Assembly (NCBI RefSeq): GCF_014884995.1
Contig: NZ_JABMII010000010.1
Coordinates: forward strand, 1 to 64,000
Reading direction: 5' to 3'
Origin: Spirabiliibacterium pneumoniae
GTDB lineage: Bacteria > Pseudomonadota > Gammaproteobacteria > Enterobacterales > Pasteurellaceae
DNA length: 64,000 nt
The stretch's first letter is position 1, and each line of letters begins with the position of its first letter. The translations under genes were made by a program, and so were the position numbers. Of this stretch, positions 16,822 through 23,952 are shown piece after piece. Below the pieces are notes generated by a model, which was not told the DNA's origin, did no database searches, and worked only from the letters and a program-made list of their open reading frames with translations.

Positions 16822-16845
16822 AAGCCGCTAGTGAGCGGCTTTTTC
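16822..16845 (+). terminator. intrinsic terminator of the moron
   Basis: The stem GCCGCT-agtg-AGCGGC is followed by TTTTT on the plus strand. The minus-strand flank has no good T-run. The stop codon of the frameshifted tail chaperone (16828-16830) lies in this stem. Confidence 0.85.
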
Positions 16846-17258
16846 GTATCCTGCTTTTATCTGCCGCTTGGCTTGTGATAGCCAATTTTCCAGATCATCT
16901 AAATTCATCTGTTCCAACTCACTCAACCCCCAACCAAACCACCAAGCTAAATCAGCTAATACGTCGTCTAAGGCGTTGAAGTTGACTTTCCCTTTTGCAT
17001 ATCCATAAAAGCTTTTTGTAGTTTGAAATAGTCCGTCATATCCATTTGATTAAAGTCTTCTGGAACAAGACCTGTTAAACGTGCTAGCAACGCAATTTCA
17101 ATGTCGGCATCATTGCCGCCTTGACGATTAGCCTCTCGCATGTCGACTACCTTGGCTCGGCGAATTTTTAATTCAGTAACTGTGTTACCCTCGCCATCTT
17201 TGAATGGCACATCTAGAGCAATGGTTTGAAAAATGGAAATATCAACGGCTTTGGCCAT
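16828..17258 (-). CDS. tail assembly chaperone, long form made by -1 frameshift
   Basis: If ribosomes slip -1 at 16986-16992 (GGGAAAG on the mRNA), the short chaperone is extended after residue 91 by 52 residues beginning VNFNALDDVLADLAWWFGWG and ending at a TAG at 16828, 143 residues in total. The extension (LADLAWWFGWGLSELEQMNL) resembles the gpE' part of P2 gpE+E'. It has no start codon of its own, which supports frameshift expression. The long and short forms would wrap the tape measure during tail assembly. Confidence 0.78.
16968..17258 (-). CDS. tail assembly chaperone, short form (Mu gp41 / P2 gpE-like)
   Basis: The 96-residue protein begins MAKAVDISIFQTIALDVPFKD and contains the family-like stretch LKIRRAKVVDMREANRQGG. 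It lies between the tube gene and the tape measure as expected for the tail chaperone. The ATG has the RBS AAGGAG, but that RBS lies in the 3' arm of a perfect 12-bp hairpin upstream. The last codons contain the slippery sequence for the long form. Confidence 0.85.
   Translation of the reverse strand: MAKAVDISIFQTIALDVPFKDGEGNTVTELKIRRAKVVDMREANRQGGNDADIEIALLARLTGLVPEDFNQMDMTDYFKLQKAFMDMQKGKSTSTP
16986..16995 (-). promoter_or_regulatory. -1 frameshift site A-AAG-GGA-AAG
   Basis: On the mRNA the sequence AAAGGGAAAG contains two in-frame X-XXY-YYZ heptamers: A AAG GGA and G GGA AAG. The latter is the slippery heptamer of the lambda G/GT genes. A -1 slip leads directly into the gpE'-like frame; the zero-frame stop is 16-18 bases further on. 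Confidence 0.8.
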
Positions 17259-17263
17259 AAAAA

Positions 17264-17341
17264 ACTCCTTAGTAGTTATGTTTAATATCTACTAAGGAGT
17301 GTATCGAAGTGCGGTTTAAATTGATTTTAAACTAGTTTAAA
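17264..17341 (-). promoter_or_regulatory. putative late promoter and RBS-hiding hairpin before the tail chaperone
   Basis: TTTAAACTAGTTTAAA, a perfect 16-bp palindrome, lies at 17326-17341. After 22 bp comes TACACT (minus strand) at 17298-17303. A perfect 12-bp inverted repeat (17264-17275 with 17289-17300, 13-base loop) overlaps the -10 with its upstream arm and the AAGGAG RBS with its downstream arm, and six U follow. RNA started at this promoter (start near 17291) would lack most of the upstream arm. Confidence 0.78.
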
Positions 17342-17345
17342 GAAT

Positions 17346-17864
17346 TTATTGCCCGATATTGGTGCGGTATTTTTGCAGTACATCTTGACCGTTTACACGG
17401 AAGGCATTGCTATACACGTCCACAAATAACACCTCTTTGCCCGCCAACGTCTGCTTAATGGAGTAGATTTGGAAGGTATCTTGCAACTCTAACGCCTCTT
17501 TTGGCTTAAAGCTGCCACTGGTGGTTTTGTTAAACTGTACGTTCATAATGGTGACCAACGGTTCTTCGGCGGCCAAGCCCATAGAATTAAACACCTGCAC
17601 GTCAGAACGTACCATCAGCTGGATGTTTTTCATCGGGTTGTAGTTTTGGGCGCGCACCTCTGGATAGTAACTATCCCAAGTTACCTCACCCTCAAGTGCA
17701 TTGAGCCCTGCAGGTAGCTTGATTGTGCCTACAAGCCCAAGGGTTTTATGCTCAATTTGTTCAAACTCAATATCAGGCAATTTAATCTCTTTAGCCTTGC
17801 CCAAAAGTGAGTTGCCGTTGATATAGACGTTGGCATTGACGATCTGATTAATTGCAACACTCAT
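17346..17864 (-). CDS. major tail tube protein (P2 FII-like)
   Basis: The 172-residue protein matches the contractile-phage tail tube family. It begins INQIVNANVYINGNSLLGKAKEIKLPDIE and contains GLNALEGEVTWDSYYPEV. It polymerises inside the sheath around the tape measure. It follows the sheath gene by 10 bases in the usual FI-FII order. Confidence 0.93.
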   Translation of the reverse strand: MSVAINQIVNANVYINGNSLLGKAKEIKLPDIEFEQIEHKTLGLVGTIKLPAGLNALEGEVTWDSYYPEVRAQNYNPMKNIQLMVRSDVQVFNSMGLAAEEPLVTIMNVQFNKTTSGSFKPKEALELQDTFQIYSIKQTLAGKEVLFVDVYSNAFRVNGQDVLQKYRTNIGQ

Positions 17865-17874
17865 ATTTTACTCC

Positions 17875-19257
17875 TTATTGTGACACCAAGTTGACCAGGT
17901 ATTTGCGGGTCATCACACTGGTGTTGGTGATGCGCTCAGCTGGCAATTTCGGGGTGTAATCGTAGGTGATCGGTAATTGCCCTTTGCTAAACGCATCTGG
18001 CAGGTCGTAGTCGTAATCAAGGCTTACGCTGTAGCCGACCAGGCTTTTTTGCGTGCGGAAGTAGGTGTCCACCGTTTCCAACAGGCTGTCAATCAACGCA
18101 TTATCAATTGGGCGGTCGATATACTGTAGCTCAACGCGACGAATGGACTCATCAAGTAAGTCACCTGTGCGAAGTGCGGTTTCAAAGTTGATGATGTGCG
18201 TCACAGTTGGGTAGCAGCTTGAGCGGTTGCCCCACAAACGAAAGCCTGTACCAAAACTGTTGAAAATGGTGGTAATACCCACCGCATTGAGGCGGTTGGT
18301 TTCGCTTTGCAAGTCGTCGATGCGTGCAGTGAGCGGCACTTCCATGCCAATCACACCCAACAATTCACGATTGGAGGTGCTATACCAGTAACCGTGCTCC
18401 ACATCGACTTTCATGCGCAGGCCCGCTGCATGGGCAGCAAGGCTTTCAAGGTTTTTGCTCATACCAAGCGCATAAGGGTAAAAATGACGTACCCGCTCAG
18501 AGCTCGCTTTGGCGTTAATGGACCCCAACGGCCCACGTCCTTCAATGGCTTTGGACAATGTTGTACCTTTTGGTAATTGCACATACGCCACCGCCCCCAG
18601 TTGCTCCGCCAACACTTGCAAGGCAGCCGCGCAGCTGGCGGTTTTGTCATACTCAGGACAAATCAACACCTTGGCATCTGCACCAAACAAGTTAAAGCCA
18701 TCACGCATTAACTCAAAGCCTTTGCGTGCGCCGGTACTTGATTCAACGCCCCCTTTGATGTCGTCTTCCGTGACTTTGCTAGGGTCGGCGTAGGTGAACG
18801 TGGCGGTGAGGTTGGATTTGCTTGCTTTAAAGCGAATCTCACCAGTTTGCATATCGATACTATAGTCCTCGTTTTCAGTCAGCGGCGAGCTATCGGCCTT
18901 AACAGTCAATGTCAACAGTCCAGGCTTGCTGGTATTGGCGATGAGCGTGGTTGGATCAACCGTCAATGACTCATCCTGTACCTCGGTTTTATGCTTGCTT
19001 GGATCAAGCACATTGACCACATACACAAGTCCCGCTTTGTAACGCGCTAAAATATCAAATGCATCTGGCAGGGTGTAGCCTTGACCGAGGAGTGTGCCAA
19101 ACTGGGCAAAGTCTTTTTTGGTTTGGCAAAGGGTTAATTGATTGACCGCCCCAATCGGTGCGGTGCCAATGATGCCAATAATCGCACCATCAACGGTTTC
19201 AACCGCAACAGAACCACCTGTTACGCGTTTTGTTTCACTACCATGATGAAAAGCCAT
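17875..19257 (-). CDS. tail sheath protein (P2 FI-like)
   Basis: The 460-residue protein starts MAFHHGSETKRVTGGSVAVETVDGAIIGIIGTAP, the typical sheath N-terminus. Its C-terminal region has FETALRTGDLLDESIRRVELQYIDRPIDNALIDSLLE, also typical. It forms the contractile sheath, so the phage is a myovirus. Confidence 0.95.
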   Translation of the reverse strand: MAFHHGSETKRVTGGSVAVETVDGAIIGIIGTAPIGAVNQLTLCQTKKDFAQFGTLLGQGYTLPDAFDILARYKAGLVYVVNVLDPSKHKTEVQDESLTVDPTTLIANTSKPGLLTLTVKADSSPLTENEDYSIDMQTGEIRFKASKSNLTATFTYADPSKVTEDDIKGGVESSTGARKGFELMRDGFNLFGADAKVLICPEYDKTASCAAALQVLAEQLGAVAYVQLPKGTTLSKAIEGRGPLGSINAKASSERVRHFYPYALGMSKNLESLAAHAAGLRMKVDVEHGYWYSTSNRELLGVIGMEVPLTARIDDLQSETNRLNAVGITTIFNSFGTGFRLWGNRSSCYPTVTHIINFETALRTGDLLDESIRRVELQYIDRPIDNALIDSLLETVDTYFRTQKSLVGYSVSLDYDYDLPDAFSKGQLPITYDYTPKLPAERITNTSVMTRKYLVNLVSQ

Positions 19258-19268
19258 CTATTGTCTCC

Positions 19269-19772
19269 TTATGGGTTGTGTTTTGCTTTTAAATCGGGGT
19301 TAAGTGGGTCATGCGGACGTCGCGCATGCACATGAATAAGACCAGGCTTGTCCTCGCAAATACGGTTCTCTACCTGCCAGGTTTCGGTACGCAACAACAG
19401 TTGGTATTGCCAAATGCCACTAGCTTCACCTGCAAACTCTTCACTCAAGAGGCTAATGGCCTCGCAGTTGGTGGGACGAAAGCCCACCACCGCCAATCGC
19501 ACTTGGTCAAGCATGGCCAAAGCACCGCTGTCATCATGCTGACTGCGAGCGAGAATGGTCAACGCCACTGCCACCACGCGCCTTTGTTGGATAATGTCGC
19601 TACTGCCCACGGTTTCAAACTTTGAGCCAGCATATTGCACCAACACCGCGCCAAGCTCATCCTTGAGAAAATAATCGTCCACATTATCGGGGAAAAGCTC
19701 TACCGTAAATGATGGCAATTGCGCTTCCAGACGATCATGAATACTCTCCAAAATCGGTTGCGTGGCACTCAT
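19269..19772 (-). CDS. Gp37-like head-tail joining / tail terminator protein
   Basis: The 167-residue protein resembles the Mu gp37 family (ESIHDRLEAQLPSFTVELFPDN and a middle QRRVVAVALTILARSQHD). It lies between the gp36-like gene and the sheath gene as in Mu, where the product takes part in tail completion or head-tail joining. The exact role is inferred from position. Confidence 0.78.
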   Translation of the reverse strand: MSATQPILESIHDRLEAQLPSFTVELFPDNVDDYFLKDELGAVLVQYAGSKFETVGSSDIIQQRRVVAVALTILARSQHDDSGALAMLDQVRLAVVGFRPTNCEAISLLSEEFAGEASGIWQYQLLLRTETWQVENRICEDKPGLIHVHARRPHDPLNPDLKAKHNP

Positions 19773-20210
19773 TTAATACCCCGTCAAATCTGTCTTGTCT
19801 GAAGCGCGGGCAACAAAGCGAGGCACACTTGGTTGCGTGTCATCACCTTGTACGCCGCGCTCGGGCAGGCCAAGATGCAATTTACCCGCTTGAATGCGCT
19901 CTAAATCTTTCAGTGCCTGCGCGTGGGTTTCTTTGACATTGTCAGGAAAACCCTTACCGTCAGGTCGACGAGAATAGAGCCAATAGCGAGCAAGATGTAA
20001 GCAGATATTGCGTACAAGGGTCGGCACAGAGGTCAAAGGGAGCACATAACGTGCGCGCAAATAGCCATCCACTGTTTCAACAGCGTATTGACAAGCCTTG
20101 TCCAATACCGCTTCATTAGCAGTAGCAGCCCTTGAAGAATCGTTTGATAATTCAATCAGCGTGCGCTCGCTTAAGACTTCCGTTAAATCCTGTGCCGAGA
20201 TGTAACGCAT
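19773..20210 (-). CDS. Gp36-like head completion protein (DUF1320)
   Basis: The 145-residue protein has the DUF1320 pattern (RYISAQDLTEVLSERTLIELSND, then VDGYLRARYVLPLTSVPTLVRNICLHLARYWLY). In Mu, gp36 is a head-tail connector (neck) component. Start and stop are tightly packed with its neighbours (the stop of the upstream gene overlaps its start). Confidence 0.88.
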   Translation of the reverse strand: MRYISAQDLTEVLSERTLIELSNDSSRAATANEAVLDKACQYAVETVDGYLRARYVLPLTSVPTLVRNICLHLARYWLYSRRPDGKGFPDNVKETHAQALKDLERIQAGKLHLGLPERGVQGDDTQPSVPRFVARASDKTDLTGY

Positions 20211-20548
20211 TATTCATCACCTTTTGCGTCTGAGTTCTTGTTGCCTTTGTTGCCTTTACCTTTATTTTTCTTGGCTGTCGTTTCCGCGCTCTCTGCCACA
20301 TCATCCGCCTGCTCAGTGTCAGCTTGTGCATTTGCCGCACGTTTGGCTTCCTCTTCAAGACGTTTAGCCTCTTCTTGTTTAAGTGCGTCCAATCGGGATT
20401 TTTCCTGTGGCGATAACGTAACGTATAGCGAAAGATCACTGGCTTCTTGGGCGGTTAATTCAATTTCAGCTCCTTGCTCATAACGTTTACCGTTATGCAT
20501 AATGGCAATAGCCGCTGTCACGACATGGGTGAGTGTGTTTTTGTCCAT
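20210..20548 (-). CDS. Mu gp35-like protein with charged C-terminal tail
   Basis: The 112-residue protein has a structured N-terminal half (AAIAIMHNGKRYEQGAEIELTAQEASDL) like Mu gp35 and a very polar, Lys/Asn/Glu-rich C-terminus (KKNKGKGNKGNKN). Position between the capsid and gp36 genes supports the call. Its role in the particle is not clear. Confidence 0.75.
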   Translation of the reverse strand: MDKNTLTHVVTAAIAIMHNGKRYEQGAEIELTAQEASDLSLYVTLSPQEKSRLDALKQEEAKRLEEEAKRAANAQADTEQADDVAESAETTAKKNKGKGNKGNKNSDAKGDE

Positions 20549-20564
20549 ATTTTTCTCCAGTTGA

Positions 20565-20591
20565 CCGCATTTAAAGCGTGTTTAAATGCGG
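20565..20591. repeat. 11-bp perfect inverted repeat between the capsid gene and gp35
   Basis: CCGCATTTAAA-gcgtg-TTTAAATGCGG forms a strong hairpin in the intercistronic gap. There is no T-run after it on the minus strand. It may protect the capsid mRNA 3' end or reduce downstream expression. Confidence 0.6.
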
Positions 20592-20603
20592 ATTAAAGGG
20601 TGA

Positions 20604-21536
20604 TTAACCTTTCTTTAAACAGTCTTTAATGAGGAAGCCTGCCACTTTGCCCAGCACGTGCGGGTTATAGATGTCAGTGCAACGCACCACTTCTAATTTA
20701 CCGCCATTTTCGACGTAGGTGTCGACAAACAAGCCGTCCTTGCGGCGTACGGTGTAGCCGTAACTTGGCTGATAGACAGTGCCTTTTTTATCGCTAGAGG
20801 TTGGTACATACGCCAGTACAACGGTGTCAGTCCAAATGTCTTTTAATAAACTGGAATCTTCATAGACGGCCTCACCAATTTTGACGGTTTCAACATCAAT
20901 CAGACCGGCAAAAATTTCAGGGGTGATGATACCTTTTTGCACATATTTCACTTTCTCAATAACGCTTGGGTGCTCTTTGAGAATTTCCCACACATCACCA
21001 GCAATCACGCACACATTCGGTTTATGACCAATAGAGCGTTTGATGGCGTGTTTAGCATCATCAATGACTTTAAACGGGTTTGAATTCGCATGGTCGAATT
21101 GGCTTTCACCACTTAACACCACTTTATTGGTGCTTTCATAGTTCGCCTCGTTTTGTGCCAAGGTGGCAATTTCTTTCTCACGTCCAAGAGCAATCACATC
21201 TTGCACGGTGCTCAAAGCATATTGGCGCAGCGGGAAACTAGCTTCATTGTCTTCACGATAGTCGATGGCATACTCCAAATCGTGCTCTTCAAGTGCCACG
21301 TCAATGGAGCCGATATCCTCAGGCTCTAACCGGTTGGACTTGCCGCGCACTTGGCGCACAGTAGTAGGCACACGAAAGGCCAAGCGACCAAAGGTTGGGA
21401 TTTTCCCCGCCTCTTTGTCGATTTCAACAATCGGCATCAGGCTATCGCCGACGAGGTCGTTATTGTGATAACCGTAGGCCAATTTGGTCAATACAGGGTC
21501 TTGCACACGCAATTTTTTTAAATCTAAAGCTGACAT
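20604..21536 (-). CDS. major capsid protein
   Basis: The 310-residue protein lies directly after the protease/scaffold gene, is about the size of Mu gpT (305), and contains phrases typical of HK97-fold capsids (KVVLSGESQFDHANSNPFKVIDDAKHAI ... KPNVCVIAGDVWEILKEHPSV). An RBS AAGGAG precedes the ATG by 5 bases. I am sure it is the major head subunit from context, less sure that it belongs to the gpT sequence family. Confidence 0.88.
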   Translation of the reverse strand: MSALDLKKLRVQDPVLTKLAYGYHNNDLVGDSLMPIVEIDKEAGKIPTFGRLAFRVPTTVRQVRGKSNRLEPEDIGSIDVALEEHDLEYAIDYREDNEASFPLRQYALSTVQDVIALGREKEIATLAQNEANYESTNKVVLSGESQFDHANSNPFKVIDDAKHAIKRSIGHKPNVCVIAGDVWEILKEHPSVIEKVKYVQKGIITPEIFAGLIDVETVKIGEAVYEDSSLLKDIWTDTVVLAYVPTSSDKKGTVYQPSYGYTVRRKDGLFVDTYVENGGKLEVVRCTDIYNPHVLGKVAGFLIKDCLKKG

Positions 21537-21551
21537 AGTGTCTCCTTGGGG

Positions 21552-21992
21552 TTATGAATTGAAAATGGCATTGAACGCTTCTGTGTAGTCCACGCTATGC
21601 TCTGACATATAAGCCATGATTTTTTTATCGACTTCAATCGAATTAGGATCTGTGCCTTCGGCATATTCAACGCTATCATCTGGCGCATTGGCTGCGGTTT
21701 TTGCTGTGGCCACCTCGTTAAACTCAACCACTTTAGGCAATTGGCTTAAAAAGGCTTTTAATTGATCGTTAAAGCCGGCTTCAGAAAAGTCAGCGCTGGC
21801 ATGATCTGCATTTAATAAGGCGAGAGCCTCCGTTTTTTGTTTCGGTGTCAGTTTGCCTGCCGCAACCAAACTCTCCGCAAATTCAGCATTTTCAGCCTCG
21901 CGTTGTGCTTTCATGGCATTGGCTTGTTCGGCTTTAAGGCGCGCATTTTCCGCCTCCAGCTCGGCAAGGCGTTGTTTTTCAGTTTCAGACAT
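21552..21992 (-). CDS. nested scaffold protein (Mu gpZ-like)
   Basis: Inside the protease gene an in-frame ATG at 21992 is preceded by a strong RBS, AAGGAG, 8 bases upstream. It would give a 146-residue protein starting MSETEKQRLAELEAENARL, a long coiled coil typical of scaffolds. Mu makes gpZ from within gene I in the same way. Confidence 0.82.
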   Translation of the reverse strand: MSETEKQRLAELEAENARLKAEQANAMKAQREAENAEFAESLVAAGKLTPKQKTEALALLNADHASADFSEAGFNDQLKAFLSQLPKVVEFNEVATAKTAANAPDDSVEYAEGTDPNSIEVDKKIMAYMSEHSVDYTEAFNAIFNS

Positions 21993-22664
21993 GTCTACTT
22001 CTCCTTGTGGTTTTTCATCAGGTAAATGGGAATTGGTCGGCTCTGGCGCATTGGCGGGTTCTGAAAAAGCAGGTACCGCTGAGGCAGCATTGATTTCATG
22101 GATAGATTCGCGTGTCGCTTCTTCCGTCAAACTTTGTACTTGCCATGCAGGGATGACATTATCTGCCGCCTCGAGGCCAAACTTGCTGATAAAAAAATCT
22201 CGTAATCGCTGCCAAAGCGAGGCTTGTGTCCAGTCACTAAATTCAACGAAATCATTTTCACTGTCATTGAACACAGGGTCTTGCATCCCTTTTACCGCCG
22301 GTGGTGCGGCACCGAGAAACCCTACATGGCGCAAATAAAAGCCCTCAGGTTTTGGGTTAGCACTGGAATGAGGAAGATAAAATGAGGCAGACACTTTCTT
22401 ATAACGACCATTGCGAACCATTTCCGCAAACTGGCTGTCCACTTGCTGGGTCTCGGCTTTCAGAACATCGCCGTCAACGGTTAAACCTTTAATCCAGCCA
22501 TAGGCCGGGTTGTCATGCTTTGGATGGCCAATGACAATCGGCGCTTCGTGAAACTCGGGTTTGTAATTGGCGGCAATGGTGCGCAGGTCATCAACGGAGA
22601 TGGTGACCAAATTGCCGTTAGCGTCTTGGCGTGTGCCAGCGCGAAAAATTTCAATGGCGTGCAT
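21552..22664 (-). CDS. Mu gpI-like prohead protease with scaffold region
   Basis: The 370-residue protein matches the Mu I protease family: EAPIVIGHPKHDNPAYGWIKGL (catalytic region), KKVSASFYLP and LRHVGFLGAAPPAVKGM. A linker rich in Pro/Ala precedes a coiled-coil region that is also made separately from an internal start. The protease matures the capsid and scaffold. It is the first gene after a putative late promoter at 22694-22737. Confidence 0.93.
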   Translation of the reverse strand: MHAIEIFRAGTRQDANGNLVTISVDDLRTIAANYKPEFHEAPIVIGHPKHDNPAYGWIKGLTVDGDVLKAETQQVDSQFAEMVRNGRYKKVSASFYLPHSSANPKPEGFYLRHVGFLGAAPPAVKGMQDPVFNDSENDFVEFSDWTQASLWQRLRDFFISKFGLEAADNVIPAWQVQSLTEEATRESIHEINAASAVPAFSEPANAPEPTNSHLPDEKPQGEVDMSETEKQRLAELEAENARLKAEQANAMKAQREAENAEFAESLVAAGKLTPKQKTEALALLNADHASADFSEAGFNDQLKAFLSQLPKVVEFNEVATAKTAANAPDDSVEYAEGTDPNSIEVDKKIMAYMSEHSVDYTEAFNAIFNS

Positions 22665-22693
22665 AGATACCTCGCTGTTGCTCTATTGGGGTA

Positions 22694-22737
22694 AGCATAG
22701 CGAAGTGGTGGGGGAAAAGATTTTAAAGTACTTTAAA
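22694..22737 (-). promoter_or_regulatory. putative late promoter for protease, scaffold and capsid genes
   Basis: A perfect palindrome TTTAAAGTACTTTAAA lies at 22722-22737. After 22 bp comes TATGCT (minus strand) at 22694-22699, and a start near 22687 gives a leader of about 23 bases. The bases before the -10 (CACTTCG) match those at the 17298 promoter. The RBS-hiding hairpin seen at the other three late promoters is weak or absent here. Confidence 0.72.
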
Positions 22738-22784
22738 GAATTTCATTAACAAGAAAATAAACGAGCTCAATCTATAAAACATAA

Positions 22785-22832
22785 CCCCGTTAAAATGCCG
22801 TTAAAATGGCGCACTGTGCGTTAAAATAATTT
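22785..22832. repeat. three direct GTTAAAAT repeats around a GCGCAC palindrome
   Basis: GTTAAAATG occurs at about 22789 and 22800 and GTTAAAATA at about 22820; the palindrome-like GCGCActgTGCG lies between the last two. The block is in the 223-bp gap between gpG and the protease gene, upstream of the late promoter. It may be a protein-binding array. The function is unknown. Confidence 0.4.
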
Positions 22833-22852
22833 CAGGCGAGCCATTATCCTAA

Positions 22853-22883
22853 TAAAAAACAAAATGCGCCTGTGCGCATTTTA
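22853..22883 (-). terminator. terminator after gpG
   Basis: The stem AAAATGCGC-acag-GCGCATTTT is followed by GTTTTTT on the minus strand. It separates the terminase-portal-F-G block from the protease-capsid block, which has its own putative promoter. Confidence 0.82.
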
Positions 22884-22887
22884 GGGG

Positions 22888-23382
22888 CTATTTTAAAACC
22901 TGCTGAATTTGGCTCTCTAACACACGATGTGCCTTGCGTAACAATAGGGGTTCATCTTGTTTGCTGATACCTAACCATGGACGGGCAGGAATCGTGACTT
23001 TTTTAGCATAGACACTGGATTTGCCCAGTCGTAAGCGTTTGGCTTTTTTCGGCACAATCGTGCCACCAAATTGATGCAAGCGGGCATATTTTAATGCACT
23101 ACCAAACTCAACCCCCTGATCACTGTAGTTATAGGCCAACGTGTTACGCAGCTGGTGGCTGTCTTTTAAAATATGATCATTGCCTTTAACTTGACGAGTG
23201 AGCGGTGATAATGGTTGCCACTTTTCGCCATCAGGCGATTTTTCCTGCTTGAAGCGGTTATTGTGGATTTTTTTCAGTTGCTCACCGAGTACACCATAGA
23301 GTTTGCGCGGTCGCTTTAACTGCACAACAATGTGCTTGAGCTTTTCGCTAACATGATGATCGTCGAGTTCAATTTTAATCAT
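22888..23382 (-). CDS. virion morphogenesis protein (Mu gpG-like)
   Basis: The 164-residue protein matches the phage virion morphogenesis family: LYGVLGEQLKKIHNNRFKQEKSPDGEKWQPLSPLT, LAYNYSDQGVEFGSALKYARLHQFGG and PARPWLGIS. In Mu, gpG acts at the head-tail interface (tail completion). It is followed by a terminator. Confidence 0.9.
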   Translation of the reverse strand: MIKIELDDHHVSEKLKHIVVQLKRPRKLYGVLGEQLKKIHNNRFKQEKSPDGEKWQPLSPLTRQVKGNDHILKDSHQLRNTLAYNYSDQGVEFGSALKYARLHQFGGTIVPKKAKRLRLGKSSVYAKKVTIPARPWLGISKQDEPLLLRKAHRVLESQIQQVLK

Positions 23383-23464
23383 TGTCTTCTCCTAATTGCT
23401 TAATTTTTGTAGAATATTTTCTATGCAACAATACCCAATTCAACGTGATTAAAAAGGAAACGCC

Positions 23465-23815
23465 ATGTTCTTACAAGGAACTGATGTGATGTTTTGCATC
23501 TATGATTTATTTTATTCCCGAAAATGGCTTGTTTTAAATGAGCGGGAAAAACAGCTCCCCCTTGATCCTAATGCTGAAAAAGAAGCAGTGATGTTTTTGT
23601 ACACGTTAGATCAGCAAACTGAAGAAACGTGGAAATCGCTTACGCCAAATCAACGAGCAACTATTAATGGTTTATTGATCGATTTTATGGCAAGAGCCTC
23701 CACCTCTAGCAAGACTTGGACAGTGTCTGACGATATTTCACCATCTGAACAAGCTATTGAAATTATTAAACACGAGATTTTTCTAAGTCATAACTCGCTT
23801 GTAATTTCAAACTGA
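23465..23815 (+). CDS. hypothetical plus-strand protein between gpG and gpF (possible moron)
   Basis: The 116-residue protein has an AAGGA RBS 6 bases before ATG and no family that I recognise. It is soluble, acidic and mostly helical by composition. It lies in a gap of the head operon and runs against it, as morons do. A possible extended -10 (TGTAGAAT) lies near 23409, with a poor -35. Its 3' end overlaps a tiny minus-strand gene by about 50 bases; no clear terminator follows. Confidence 0.62.
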   Translation: MFLQGTDVMFCIYDLFYSRKWLVLNEREKQLPLDPNAEKEAVMFLYTLDQQTEETWKSLTPNQRATINGLLIDFMARASTSSKTWTVSDDISPSEQAIEIIKHEIFLSHNSLVISN

Positions 23816-23903
23816 TTTGCTCACGTATTACGTTAATTTTTGCCAACGGTAACGCATTTTCTACTTTAAAGGTCTTTTCGGAGGCTTTTGTTAATTTAGT
23901 CAT
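23766..23903 (-). CDS. hypothetical 45-aa protein
   Basis: An ATG with the strong RBS AGGAG (7 bases before) opens a 45-residue frame beginning MTKLTKASEKTFKVENALPL. It lies downstream of gpF in the head operon orientation and overlaps the 3' end of the convergent plus-strand gene. No family is recognised. RBS quality and operon orientation are the only evidence. Confidence 0.5.
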   Translation of the reverse strand: MTKLTKASEKTFKVENALPLAKINVIREQISLKLQASYDLEKSRV

Positions 23904-23952
23904 GTGTTATCTCCTATTGATTAAAAAATCGTTCAGTTGTATAGTTTATAAA

